Source: DASSSY01 sp035708205 (lineage in GTDB: Bacteria > Bacteroidota > Bacteroidia > Chitinophagales > Chitinophagaceae). From it: 64,000 nucleotides of DNA. Shown here piece by piece: positions 52,287-61,012 of the stretch. The DNA lies in NCBI GenBank assembly GCA_035708205.1, contig DASSSY010000006.1:310001-374000 (forward strand), read 5' to 3'. Positions within the stretch are counted from its first letter, which is position 1, and the number at the start of each line of letters is the position of its first letter. Made by a program: the position numbers and the translations under genes. Below the pieces are notes generated by a model. The model saw only the letters and a list, made by a program, of their open reading frames with translations, had not been told where the DNA came from and made no database searches.

Positions 52287-52325
52287 AAACAAGAGGCCGA
52301 CCTTTTCGGGGGCAGCCTCTTGTTT
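52287..52325 (-). terminator. Rho-independent terminator of surA-like gene
   Basis: An 11-bp perfect stem (52287-52297 with 52315-52325). Read on the minus strand it ends GCCTCTTGTTTTTGC, with the T-rich side downstream of the surA-like gene. Confidence 0.7.
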
Positions 52326-52345
52326 GACGTTATGATATCGGCGCG

Positions 52346-53707
52346 CTATTCGCTTTTGGGTGCATTGTCCAGCTGCCAGTCTTTAAGCTCCCGGCAATCC
52401 TTATATTCAGGATCAACATGGATATAGTAATCCTTTGATTTGTCTTTGACCCAGTTAAAAAGAAAGTCATTTTGCTTTTTGGCCAAAGCTTTTTGCTGAA
52501 TCAGGCTATAGTCATCTTTTAGATTTAAACGATGAGGCGTGCTGCGGCTTTTCAGGTAAAGGATCCGGCATTGTTGCGTCTGTGTACGCTCATCGCGGAA
52601 TATTTGGGGCTGGCTGAATTCACCGATCTTTAAGGTACCGGCTGCCTTGACAACATCCTGGTCCTGAAGGTTGTTGATCTCTAGGGCAGCGCTTCCTGTC
52701 CTGGGGTCGAGAATCATTCCACCTGTCATTTTGGCCATTTCATCCGTGCTGTATTGGCCGACGGCCTGAGAAAAGGTTATTTTACCGGCAATTAAATCGG
52801 CGCGAACGCTGTCCAGCTTTTTCATGGTGCGATCAATACCGACACTGGTTACTTCCGGGATGATCAAGATATGCCGGACCTGTGCCTCATCACCCATTCG
52901 GCGAACCATTTGAATGATGTGGTAGCCGAATCGGGTTTTGATCACCGGCGAGATTTCTCCCGGTTGCAGACGATAGGCCGCCGCGACAAACTGAGGGTCG
53001 AAGTCTTTCTTGTTGATGGTAATCAGCCCGCCATTGTTTCTGGATGGGTCCATGCTGTATATGCTGGCCATAGTGGAGAAGCTTTTTCCGCCCGAAACGA
53101 TATCTTTCCGGATATCTTCTAATTTGTCTTTGGCCAATTGCTCAATTTCCGGGGAGATAGTAGGTTTGATAACAATTTCGCCCATTTCAATGGTGGCCGG
53201 TAGCATCGGTAAACTGTCGGCGGGAATTTTATTGAAAAAATCCTTAACCTCTGAAGGTGTGATCTTTACATTGTCCATTATCTTTTGTTGCATCCGCTCA
53301 GCGGTCAGCTTATCTTTAAAAAAGGAGCGGTAAGTTTCCTTTAATTGGTAGATGCTTTGACCGCTGGCCTGTTCCAAAGCTTCCCGGCTGCCGAAACGCT
53401 GAATGAAGCTCCGGATACGCTGGTCGATTTGGGTCTCCACTTCATCGTCCGAAACGATGACGCTATCCCTGGCGGCCTGCTCAACCAACAGCTGCTGTGC
53501 CAGAAGGGTATAAATGATATTGCATTTGGCATCTTCCTCGGGAACGTCCGACAATGAAGGGTCGTTATGATATTGCAAATCCACGTCCGACTGAAGAATG
53601 ATATTATTACCGACAACACCGACAATTTTATCCGCAACCTCCTTTTGCCCCCAGCTTGCTGTGGCGGCACCAATCATGATTGCTAACAGGTAAGATTTTT
53701 TAAACAT
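52346..53707 (-). CDS. surA: SurA-like periplasmic peptidyl-prolyl isomerase/chaperone
   Basis: 453 residues from the ATG at 53707. Signal ~1-20 (ATASWGQ). A SurA N-terminal chaperone segment (~22-150: VADKIVGVVGNNIILQSDVDLQ ... VIVSDDEVETQIDQRIRSFIQRFGSREALEQ) is followed by two parvulin PPIase domains (~165-265 and ~268-370, the latter beginning QVRHILIIPEV). SurA escorts unfolded outer-membrane barrels to the BAM complex. The domain order matches SurA, so the symbol is given with moderate certainty. The frame extends 20 codons further, but its -7 box (53714-53721) is 6 bp before the chosen ATG, and the extension is not a signal peptide. Confidence 0.9.
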   Translation of the reverse strand: MFKKSYLLAIMIGAATASWGQKEVADKIVGVVGNNIILQSDVDLQYHNDPSLSDVPEEDAKCNIIYTLLAQQLLVEQAARDSVIVSDDEVETQIDQRIRSFIQRFGSREALEQASGQSIYQLKETYRSFFKDKLTAERMQQKIMDNVKITPSEVKDFFNKIPADSLPMLPATIEMGEIVIKPTISPEIEQLAKDKLEDIRKDIVSGGKSFSTMASIYSMDPSRNNGGLITINKKDFDPQFVAAAYRLQPGEISPVIKTRFGYHIIQMVRRMGDEAQVRHILIIPEVTSVGIDRTMKKLDSVRADLIAGKITFSQAVGQYSTDEMAKMTGGMILDPRTGSAALEINNLQDQDVVKAAGTLKIGEFSQPQIFRDERTQTQQCRILYLKSRSTPHRLNLKDDYSLIQQKALAKKQNDFLFNWVKDKSKDYYIHVDPEYKDCRELKDWQLDNAPKSE

Positions 53708-53713
53708 AAGCTG

Positions 53714-53721
53714 CAAAGATA
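53714..53721 (-). promoter_or_regulatory. -7 box (TATCTTTG) of surA-like gene
   Basis: Exact TAnnTTTG on the minus strand, ending 6 bases before the ATG. Transcription would start at or next to the start codon. Confidence 0.55.
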
Positions 53722-53825
53722 AGTGTTTGAACATGTGATATGTCCGGCATTGCTGTTTTTTCTTCACTATAAACTTATTTTTAGTAAAATTAGTATGCCA
53801 GCTGAAAAATTAAACAGGGATTATT

Positions 53826-53855
53826 TTTGTAACACTGTTAAAACTTCTAACTTTA
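53826..53855 (+). promoter_or_regulatory. Promoter of CoA-transferase gene (TTTG-N18-TAACTTTA)
   Basis: TTTG at 53826-53829 and TAACTTTA at 53848-53855 are separated by 18 bases, close to the Bacteroidetes -33/-7 layout. The last base of the -7 box differs from consensus. Confidence 0.45.
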
Positions 53856-53877
53856 TTGCCTGAATAATAATGACACT

Positions 53878-54582
53878 ATGGGACTAAATAAAGTAGTAAA
53901 GAGTGCCGATGAGGCGGTTAGAGATGTTAAAGACGGTGATACCCTCATGTTGGGTGGCTTTGGCTTGTGCGGTATTCCAGAAAATTCAATCCAGGCCCTG
54001 ATCCGTAAGGGCGTGAAAAACCTGACCTTCATTTCTAATAATGCGGGTGTGGATGATTTTGGTATCGGCTTGTTGTTGCAAACCAAGCAGGTGAAAAAGA
54101 TGATCGCTTCTTATGTAGGCGAAAATAAAGAATTTGAACGCCAGCTGCTGACCGGGGAATTGGAAGTTGAACTAGTGCCCCAAGGCACATTGGCCACCCG
54201 TTGCATGGCGGCGGCTTATGGGATGCCGGCTATCTTTACGCCTGCCGGGGTGGGTACGGAAGTGGCTGAAGGTAAGGAAGTGCGTAATTTTGACGGTAAG
54301 GATTATTTGCTGGAAAAGGCGTTTAAGGCTGATTTTGCCATTGTTAAAGCCTGGAAAGGCGATACCATGGGCAATATTATTTTCAGGGAAACCGCAAGAA
54401 ATTTTAACGGCGTCATGGCACAGGCCGGGAAAATTAATATTGTGGAAGTCGAGGAATTAGTGGAGCCCGGCCAGCTGGACCCTAATAGCATTCATGTACC
54501 CGGGATTTTTATCCACCGGATTTTTCAGGGTGAAAAATATGAAAAACGGATAGAGAAGGTGACCATAAGGGAAGGCGCATAA
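53878..54582 (+). CDS. scoA: 3-oxoacid CoA-transferase subunit A
   Basis: 234 residues. It is the alpha subunit of succinyl-CoA:3-ketoacid CoA-transferase, which moves CoA from succinyl-CoA to acetoacetate or similar acids. Signatures: LMLGGFGLCGIPENSIQAL, FISNNAGVDDFGIGLLL, KMIASYVGENKEFERQLL and GMPAIFTPAGVGTEVAEGKEVRNFDGKDYLLEKAFKADFAIVKAWKGDTMGNIIFRETARNFN. The catalytic Glu lies on subunit B, normally encoded immediately downstream. Here a terminator and a convergent gene follow, so no scoB is present beside it. The protein is intact, so activity depends on a B subunit encoded elsewhere. Confidence 0.93.
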   Translation: MGLNKVVKSADEAVRDVKDGDTLMLGGFGLCGIPENSIQALIRKGVKNLTFISNNAGVDDFGIGLLLQTKQVKKMIASYVGENKEFERQLLTGELEVELVPQGTLATRCMAAAYGMPAIFTPAGVGTEVAEGKEVRNFDGKDYLLEKAFKADFAIVKAWKGDTMGNIIFRETARNFNGVMAQAGKINIVEVEELVEPGQLDPNSIHVPGIFIHRIFQGEKYEKRIEKVTIREGA

Positions 54583-54608
54583 AATTTGTTTCAAACCTTC
54601 TTTATAGG

Positions 54609-54648
54609 TCAAAAGACCCGTTTTCCGAACCGGAGGCGGGTCTTTTGA
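54609..54648. terminator. Bidirectional terminator between scoA and acyl-CoA dehydrogenase
   Basis: Twelve-bp perfect stem (TCAAAAGACCCG, 54609-54620, with 54637-54648). The loop contains a small inner stem. A run of T on the plus side and A on the other allows use in both directions between the two convergent genes. Confidence 0.8.
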
Positions 54649-54671
54649 TATGGAATAAGGTTAGCCGTTGT

Positions 54672-55850
54672 TTATACAAACGCGTTCAGACCGGTAATGT
54701 CCTTGCCGGTGATCAGCAGATGGATATCGTGTGTGCCTTCATAGGTGACAACGGATTCCAGGTTCATCATGTGGCGCATAATGCTGTATTCTCCGGTAAT
54801 GCCCATGCCGCCGAGGATCTGGCGGGCATTTCTGGCCACATTCAGGGCTACTTCGCAACTATTGCGCTTGGCCATAGATATCTGGGCTGCCGTGGCACGT
54901 CCTTCGCTTCTTAAAGTGCCTAAACGCCACAATAACAACTGGCCTTTGGTGATTTCTGTAATCATTTCAGCCAGTTTCTTCTGCTGCAACTGGAAACCAG
55001 CGATAGGCCTGCCAAACTGGATACGTTCTTTGGCATAGCGCAAGGCTGTATCATAGCAATCCATGGCACAGCCCAGAGCGCCCCAGGCAATACCGTAACG
55101 GGCGCTGTCCAGGCAGCTTAAGGGACCTTTTAGCCCGCTAACGCCGGGTAGGATATTTTCCTTGGGCACTTTGACATTGTCAAATACCAGCTCACCGGTA
55201 GCGGAAGCGCGTAAGCTCCATTTGCCGTGAGTTTCCGGTGTAGTAAAGCCTTCCATCCCGCGCTCTACGATCAGGCCCTGGATGCGTCCCTCCGGGTTTT
55301 TGGCCCATACGACGGCAACATCCGCAAAAGGGGCATTGGAGATCCACATTTTGGAACCGTTCAGAACAACATGATCCCCGGCATCGTCAAAATGTGAAAT
55401 CATGCCGGCGGGATTGCTGCCATAATCAGGTTCGGTAAGGCCAAAGCAGCCCATAAGCTCGCCTGTGGCCAGCCTTGGCAGATATTTTTTCTTTTGTTCC
55501 TCACTGCCGTAAGTATAAATCGGGAACATGACCAGGGAACCTTGTACCGAAGATGTGGAACGGATGCCGGAATCGCCTCTTTCCAGTTCCTGCATCATAA
55601 TACCGTAAGTCATGTAATCCAGGCCGGGACCACCGTACTCCTGGGGTACAAAGGGCCCGAAACAGCCTTGTTCCCCCAGGCCTTTGATCAATTGTTTAGG
55701 GAATGTAGCGGTTTGAGCAGCCTCTTCTATAATCGGTGAAATTTCTTTTTTGACGAATGCGCGAACGGAATCGCGAATAATCTTTTGTTCATCGGTCAAC
55801 AGTTCATCCAGCAGATAATAGTCCGGATGCTGATACAGGTCCTGATTCAT
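54672..55850 (-). CDS. Acyl-CoA dehydrogenase, glutaryl-CoA dehydrogenase-like
   Basis: 392 residues. An FAD-dependent enzyme of the acyl-CoA dehydrogenase fold. Its whole sequence follows glutaryl-CoA dehydrogenase: IRSTSSVQGSLVMFPI, GCFGLTEPDYGSNPAGM, GSKMWISNAPFADVAVVWAK, SLRASATGELVFDNVKVP, GPLSCLDSARYGIAWGALG and the catalytic base Glu371 in VTYEGTHDIHLL. Arg97 and Ser101 in the RSTSS stretch have the spacing of the human Arg94/Ser98 pair that holds the glutaryl carboxylate, which supports a dicarboxylyl-CoA substrate. This fits lysine or tryptophan breakdown, with crotonyl-CoA as product. It converges with scoA. -7 box at 55881-55888. Confidence 0.9.
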   Translation of the reverse strand: MNQDLYQHPDYYLLDELLTDEQKIIRDSVRAFVKKEISPIIEEAAQTATFPKQLIKGLGEQGCFGPFVPQEYGGPGLDYMTYGIMMQELERGDSGIRSTSSVQGSLVMFPIYTYGSEEQKKKYLPRLATGELMGCFGLTEPDYGSNPAGMISHFDDAGDHVVLNGSKMWISNAPFADVAVVWAKNPEGRIQGLIVERGMEGFTTPETHGKWSLRASATGELVFDNVKVPKENILPGVSGLKGPLSCLDSARYGIAWGALGCAMDCYDTALRYAKERIQFGRPIAGFQLQQKKLAEMITEITKGQLLLWRLGTLRSEGRATAAQISMAKRNSCEVALNVARNARQILGGMGITGEYSIMRHMMNLESVVTYEGTHDIHLLITGKDITGLNAFV

Positions 55851-55880
55851 AAAATGATATTTGTAGCTTTATAAACGCTG

Positions 55881-55888
55881 CAAATATA
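55881..55888 (-). promoter_or_regulatory. -7 box (TATATTTG) of acyl-CoA dehydrogenase gene
   Basis: Exact TAnnTTTG on the minus strand, 30 bp before the ATG. Confidence 0.5.
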
Positions 55889-55990
55889 AGTGATTTGTTT
55901 GGCTAAAGCCGGGCCGTTCTTGATAACAGCGCTGATTAAAGCAGCCTTCGGTTGTATTGACCGCGTTTATCTTCCGGGATAAAAACGGCC

Positions 55991-58489
55991 CTAAGGGCTT
56001 TGAGCGGAATCTTCCAGCCGTTTCTTGTGTAAGGGGTCCCACCCGATATGTACTTTCCCGTCTTTACCTTCCGTGGCCCTGAGGTAAACGATTAAGCCTT
56101 TGTTGCGTTTGGGCTTTAGCCCCTGGGCTATCCTCTCTTTATCTTTTTGCGGATTTCTCAGGGGGATTTCCAGGCTGATGTCGGTGCCGTGCTGAAAGCC
56201 GTAAACACCCTGGATGGTTATGGAAATAGCGCTGGACAAGATATTCATGGGCGGAATATACACCTTGCCGTGATCAATGATTAAATCGTTTTTTAATGTG
56301 CCGAATGTAATGCTGTCCAGATTCCGGCTTTTAAAAACAAACTTTGATAGGCTGACGAAAGGTGTAAAGTTATTCAGCTGCCCGTGATTAAGCGTAAAAT
56401 CGATATTCCCGTTCAAAGATCCCGGAACAATGCCGGCCTCTGCGCTGATCTTCCCCTTTAGCCGGATGTTAGCCGAAAACTCCCCTTTCAGGTTTTGGGC
56501 TTTCAATGCGTCTTGATTAAAATTGTCGAAAGCCTCGAACAGCTTGTTGATGTTAAGATTGTTGAGCTGCGTATTCAGCGTGAAGTCGTTAATGCCGGTA
56601 GATTGCTCCATAGTGCCGTCAACGCTGACCCGGCCACCGGCATGCGTAAATGTTGTATGGTTGATGGCAATGCCGTTCTGATCGAAGGTGACCTGGGCAC
56701 TGATCTCGCCGGCTTTAAACTTATGATACACTAAATTTTGAATATTCATATGCAGCGTCAGGGCGCTGGTGCTTAAAATATTATCTATTTTTTGATTAAA
56801 ATCATTGATCCTCCTATGCCTGGCTTGCGCCGTTCTCTTGTATCCCTGACGTGAAGTTAAGAGGGGAACGAAATCGTTAAGGTCAATTTTAGGGCTGTTG
56901 AGCTGACAATTGATATCGGCGATCTTGTTATCGGAAAAGTAGGCGCTGAGGAAGTTTTCCGCTTTACCGTGCAACGCGATATTACTGTTCTTGCCCAGGC
57001 TCAATTGCATGGTTTTGATCAGCATGTTATTGTGCTGGAATACGAGCGCCGCGTTGCAATGGCTGAACTTAAGCGCCCTGGGCAGGTATGTTAATGCCGC
57101 GTCTTTTACCAAGAGAAAGCCCTGTAAATTATGGGCCTGGGTATCATTGGCTGCTAAAGGCCCGTTATAGGACAGGTCAAACTGTACATCCCCGGAGGTT
57201 ATGGCGAACGAATGGCCGACTAAGCGGTTGAGCTTTGATGCCGGAAACTGACCCTTGATATTGGCCTGCAGTTGCGGATTAATAAGGTTATTGAGCCTGA
57301 CGGAATCGGCCTGCACGGGCATATCCATCCATTCTCCCTTAAAATGCGGGATGAAAATGCCCGAATTGTTATCGCCTTTACCTTTACCCGGTTGCAGGTG
57401 ATTATTGAAATAGGCTAAAAAAGTGGCGTTGGTAAGATCGCCGTACGGACTTGTAATATGGTTTTTCCGGACGTCAACCGAAACCCTTACCAACGGGGTA
57501 TCAGGATATTGCCAGCCGCCATAGAGGTCAGCGGCGACCGAAACAGGGTTTCGGGCCGCGATTTTTGAAAGCTTTTTTGAAATGCTTTGCGGTAGCAGGG
57601 ACAGGCCGGTATTGTAATCGATAGCCGGCGTCTTAAGCCGGAGTTCAAAATGTGGCGTTCTTTGCCCGAAATCAAATAAGGCGGATAAGTGTATCTTAGT
57701 CCGGTTTATTTTGAGCTGTTGTTGCCGGATGCCTAACTGATGGCTGCTGGTATTGTAGGTCAGTTGCAGGTTGCCGGATACCTCTTTATCTTGTAAATAG
57801 CTTCCTTTGGCCAGGTTAAAGCCTAATTGACGCACAAAGATGCTTAAATCACTGCTGATGTGCATTTCATTGCCCAGGCGTTTCAGCTTTATCTTGGCAT
57901 AATTACAATTGAGGTCAAATCGCTTATGGTGTGGCTGGTGCAGGATGATCAGCTCGACATTTTCAACGGAAAACAAATGCAGGCTTGGTGCCCGGTTGGG
58001 TTTTTGTCCGGGTTCTCTCGATCTCGAATGGAATAAATAACTGTTGGAATAGCCGTTTGCCAGCGTGAATAATTCTATTTTCCCATGATGTAGAGTAATC
58101 TTGCGGATGTTAGGATGCGCAGAAAGCAATGAGAGCAAATTGATCTGAACATAGATGGATTGGAGCGCTGCGGTTTTGATATGATGCCGCTCAAACTGGC
58201 TGTCCACCAGGATTACGGAGTCTAATTGAACCGATATGTTGGGAAAGCTGTTGAGCAATGCCGGTTTCATGTCTTTAATTTCCAGGCGTCCGGAAATATG
58301 GTCATTGATTTTTTCGGTAATATCACTTAGTATTTGTTGTTTATGTTTCTGGATATAGGCGCTCAGAATAAACCAGCCGGTGATGAGCAGGAACAAAATG
58401 CTGCCGAAAAGTATCAGTAATGCTTTCAGCCATTTATGGCGGGCTTTTTCGCTGTTTTTTTGTTGTACGTCTGGCTTCTCTTGTGGCAT
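55991..58489 (-). CDS. AsmA-like protein (bridge-type inner-membrane/periplasmic protein)
   Basis: 832 residues. A single N-terminal TM (~22-45, ALLILFGSILFLLITGWFILSAYI) follows a basic cytoplasmic stretch. The AsmA N-terminal module follows (SDITEKINDHISGRLEIKDMKPALLNSFPNISVQLDSV), and a long periplasmic region of repeated beta strands runs to an AsmA_2-like C-terminal part (LNGNIDFTLNHGQLNNFTPFVSLSKFVFKSRNLDSITFGTLKNDLIIDHGKVYIPPMNILSSAISITIQGVYGF). AsmA-like proteins are linked to phospholipid movement to the outer membrane. A coding-strand promoter is not obvious. Confidence 0.87.
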   Translation of the reverse strand: MPQEKPDVQQKNSEKARHKWLKALLILFGSILFLLITGWFILSAYIQKHKQQILSDITEKINDHISGRLEIKDMKPALLNSFPNISVQLDSVILVDSQFERHHIKTAALQSIYVQINLLSLLSAHPNIRKITLHHGKIELFTLANGYSNSYLFHSRSREPGQKPNRAPSLHLFSVENVELIILHQPHHKRFDLNCNYAKIKLKRLGNEMHISSDLSIFVRQLGFNLAKGSYLQDKEVSGNLQLTYNTSSHQLGIRQQQLKINRTKIHLSALFDFGQRTPHFELRLKTPAIDYNTGLSLLPQSISKKLSKIAARNPVSVAADLYGGWQYPDTPLVRVSVDVRKNHITSPYGDLTNATFLAYFNNHLQPGKGKGDNNSGIFIPHFKGEWMDMPVQADSVRLNNLINPQLQANIKGQFPASKLNRLVGHSFAITSGDVQFDLSYNGPLAANDTQAHNLQGFLLVKDAALTYLPRALKFSHCNAALVFQHNNMLIKTMQLSLGKNSNIALHGKAENFLSAYFSDNKIADINCQLNSPKIDLNDFVPLLTSRQGYKRTAQARHRRINDFNQKIDNILSTSALTLHMNIQNLVYHKFKAGEISAQVTFDQNGIAINHTTFTHAGGRVSVDGTMEQSTGINDFTLNTQLNNLNINKLFEAFDNFNQDALKAQNLKGEFSANIRLKGKISAEAGIVPGSLNGNIDFTLNHGQLNNFTPFVSLSKFVFKSRNLDSITFGTLKNDLIIDHGKVYIPPMNILSSAISITIQGVYGFQHGTDISLEIPLRNPQKDKERIAQGLKPKRNKGLIVYLRATEGKDGKVHIGWDPLHKKRLEDSAQSP

Positions 58490-58641
58490 TATTAATGATG
58501 ATTGCTAGTGTATAAAAATAAAGAAAATATATGAACTGCCAAGGAAAATATTGACAAATTAAGACGAGAGGATAACAGCCACCCGGGGATAATATTTTGT
58601 TTCTGGGCGGAACCTGTCTCTTTTTATTTTGTATTTCCCTC

Positions 58642-58649
58642 TAACTTTG
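58642..58649 (+). promoter_or_regulatory. -7 box (TAACTTTG) of GNAT gene
   Basis: Exact TAnnTTTG on the plus strand, 24 bp before the ATG. Confidence 0.5.
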
Positions 58650-58673
58650 CCGGTTTTGTAATACTAGCCAATT

Positions 58674-59177
58674 ATGTCTTATTCCTTCAGGATAGCCCGG
58701 GCGGAAGATATGCCGGGGGTATACCAGTTGCTTCAAAAAGTTTTCCGGCCAACTTATGGGAAGATACTGACCGGGGCACAGATGGATTGGATGCTGACCC
58801 ATATTTTTTCTGAAGAGGAGCTCTGTCGCCAGCAGCGTAACACCAGCTTCCGGTTTATCCTTCTGGGGCTCCCCGGTGAATTGCTGGGATTTTCAGTCCT
58901 TGAGCAGGATTATAATGGCCGGGCATTTTGCTGTAAATTACATAAGTTGTATCTCTCCGTTGAAGCACAGGGCAAGGGTTTAGGGCGGTTGCTTATCGAA
59001 AAATCCGCGGAGCATGCCAGGGAAATGAGCCAAGAGGAATTGGTTTTAAATGTCAATCGATATAACAATGCCCGGTACTTTTATGAAAAGATGGGATTTG
59101 AGGTGCTTTATCAGGAAGATATTCCATTAGCGAACGGCTATTTTATGAATGACTATGTGATGGGTAAAAAGCTGTAG
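58674..59177 (+). CDS. GNAT family N-acetyltransferase
   Basis: 167 residues. The acetyl-CoA pyrophosphate-binding motif is KLYLSVEAQGKGLGRLLIEKSAEHA (~98-122, core QGKGLG). The family's late block LVLNVNRYNNARYFYEKMGFEVLYQEDI is also present. The acceptor is unknown: small amines, amino-acid derivatives or protein termini are all possible. It is flanked by convergent genes, so it is a stand-alone transcript ending in a bidirectional terminator. Confidence 0.88.
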   Translation: MSYSFRIARAEDMPGVYQLLQKVFRPTYGKILTGAQMDWMLTHIFSEEELCRQQRNTSFRFILLGLPGELLGFSVLEQDYNGRAFCCKLHKLYLSVEAQGKGLGRLLIEKSAEHAREMSQEELVLNVNRYNNARYFYEKMGFEVLYQEDIPLANGYFMNDYVMGKKL

Positions 59178-59187
59178 GGTTTTATAA

Positions 59188-59222
59188 AAAAAGCATCCAC
59201 ATTCTTGATATGGATGCTTTTT
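59188..59222. terminator. Bidirectional terminator between GNAT gene and ilvE
   Basis: Twelve-bp perfect stem AAAAAGCATCCA (59188-59199) with TGGATGCTTTTT (59211-59222) and an 11-nt loop. The A/T flanks serve both convergent genes. Confidence 0.85.
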
Positions 59223-59238
59223 ATAGCTGAAAGTGTCT

Positions 59239-60309
59239 TTAGTTCACTTTGAACAGCCAGCCGTGTTTGTCTTCGGCGCGGCCATAGCGGATGTCGTCTA
59301 ATTGTTTCTTGATTTTGGGAGAAATACCCCAGGTGGATACTTCAGGCAGATGAAGTGTTTCATCCTGGTAAGTCAGGTCCGAGATGAAGGACATGGAGGC
59401 CGCCGTACCGGAGCCAAAGGCCTCCTGTAATTTCCCGGCTTTCTGGGCGGCCACTAGTTCATCAATGCTGACGGCACGTTCTTCTACCGGAATATTGTTA
59501 TCTTTCAGTAATTGGATAATACTATTGCGGGTTACACCGGCCAGGATAGTACCGCTGTTTAAATCCGGAGTAATAGCCACACCGTCCACGATGAAAAAGA
59601 CGTTCATGGTGCCGATCTCCTGAGCGTATTTATGCTCTACGGCATCCGTCCATAGAATTTGGTCATAACCCAGTTTTTTTACTTCATGAGCCGGTAACAT
59701 GCTGGCGCCGTAATTCCCGGCAGCCTTGGTAAAACCGATACCGCCCTTTATAGCGCGAACGTATTTATCCTGGACATAAATACGGACAGGTTTGTTGTAA
59801 TATGCGCCTGCAGGGCTACAGATAATGGCAAAGCGATAGGTTTCCGAGGTGCGTACCCCGATAAACTCATCCATGCCGATCATAAACGGACGGATATATA
59901 ACGATGTTTCGCTTTCACCTGGTACCCATGCCTCATCAATGGCAATGAGTTGTTTTAAACCGTCCATGAAAATTTCTTCGGGAAGCTCCGGCATATCCAT
60001 ACGCGCGGCGGAGATATTCATGCGGTGGTAATTATCAATGGGACGGAAAATAGCTACTGTACCATCCGGTTGACGATAGGCTTTTACACCCTCAAATATT
60101 GCCTGGCCGTAATGGATAAAGGAAGTAGCAGGACTAAGGCTGAAGTTTTCATAAGGAACGATCTCCGGCGTTTGCCAACTGCCGTTTTTGTAATCACAAA
60201 CCAGCATGTGGTCTGTATATTCTTTTCCGAATACAATGTTGTCTTTGTGCAAAGGATGAATTCGGCTGTTCGTGGTTTTGCGAACAGAAATGCTTAGATT
60301 GGAAACCAT
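59239..60309 (-). CDS. ilvE: Branched-chain amino acid aminotransferase
   Basis: 356 residues, the length of the longer (mammalian-like) BCAT group. Interconverts Leu, Ile and Val with their keto acids using 2-oxoglutarate/Glu. PLP-binding Lys195 is in GGIGFTKAAGNYGASML. Other family blocks: FIHYGQAIFEGVKAYRQPDG, GESETSLYIRPFMIGMDEFIGV, VRIYVQDKYVRA, LWTDAVEHKYAQEIGTMNVFFIVDG and LNSGTILAGVTRNSIIQLL. No ilv or leu genes are adjacent. Confidence 0.95.
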   Translation of the reverse strand: MVSNLSISVRKTTNSRIHPLHKDNIVFGKEYTDHMLVCDYKNGSWQTPEIVPYENFSLSPATSFIHYGQAIFEGVKAYRQPDGTVAIFRPIDNYHRMNISAARMDMPELPEEIFMDGLKQLIAIDEAWVPGESETSLYIRPFMIGMDEFIGVRTSETYRFAIICSPAGAYYNKPVRIYVQDKYVRAIKGGIGFTKAAGNYGASMLPAHEVKKLGYDQILWTDAVEHKYAQEIGTMNVFFIVDGVAITPDLNSGTILAGVTRNSIIQLLKDNNIPVEERAVSIDELVAAQKAGKLQEAFGSGTAASMSFISDLTYQDETLHLPEVSTWGISPKIKKQLDDIRYGRAEDKHGWLFKVN

Positions 60310-60556
60310 AATAAAGGGATTGATGAAACAATAATGAAGCGCTTTTTATAATAAGCGGTTCTTCTTAATTTGCCCTGCAAAGAAACGATTTTTTTGTGAT
60401 TCCCTCCGTTAACGTCTGAAAATGGGCGGAAGATGCGTTTAATGATGGAGCTGGTAAATAGTATTTATGGTTTGCCGGTTGAAAGTGGGCCAACGCCGTA
60501 TTGACCGGCAAAAAGTAGTAATATTGCCTTTTGGAGGACATTAAAAAAACAGGAGC

Positions 60557-60994
60557 ATGACGGGAGACCAATCATTTTACGATATACTTTTTAATGGACA
60601 AAAGATAGTGGCCGCAAAGCAATGCGGGCATATCCTTCCCGTGGAAAAATGGGATTGCCGTATGGGGGTGTTATCCGTCGTACCGCAAACTGCCGTCGAG
60701 GAGAAACTGGTTCGGGACATGATGAGCGCTTGTAGCCTGGTCCCGGGGGACTGGCGGATTTTCCCGGAAGGAACGATCTTCCCGGACCTGGTTCATTTGC
60801 CCGGTTTGCGCTTTTTGTTATTGTTTGATTGCCCGGAAAAGAAATTAAGTCTTTCCATTCAATTGCCTTATTATAGGCCGGTAACTTTTAACGATAAAAT
60901 TTTCATCCGGGCGCATAACCTGGAAGCCCTGGTCCGGAATGCGGATTATAAAAAAGCCTTATGGAATCAGGCTTTGAAGCCTCTTTTTGAATAA
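60557..60994 (+). CDS. Conserved-looking hypothetical protein
   Basis: 145 residues, no signal peptide or TM. I do not recognise a family. It has patterned hydrophobic strands, for example VVPQTAVEEKLVRDMMSACSLVPGDWRIFPEG and LPGLRFLLLFDCPEKKLSLSIQLPYYRPVTFNDKIFIRAHNLEAL, and a helical C-terminus (ALVRNADYKKALWNQALKPLFE). It lies 18 bp upstream of rdgB with the same orientation and probably shares its transcript. An AGGAG just before the ATG may be too close to act as SD; an upstream GGAGGA (60534-60539) may be the real one. Coding character looks genuine from the proper start and codon use. Confidence 0.7.
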   Translation: MTGDQSFYDILFNGQKIVAAKQCGHILPVEKWDCRMGVLSVVPQTAVEEKLVRDMMSACSLVPGDWRIFPEGTIFPDLVHLPGLRFLLLFDCPEKKLSLSIQLPYYRPVTFNDKIFIRAHNLEALVRNADYKKALWNQALKPLFE

Positions 60995-61012
60995 TATTGT
61001 TCACAGAATCTT

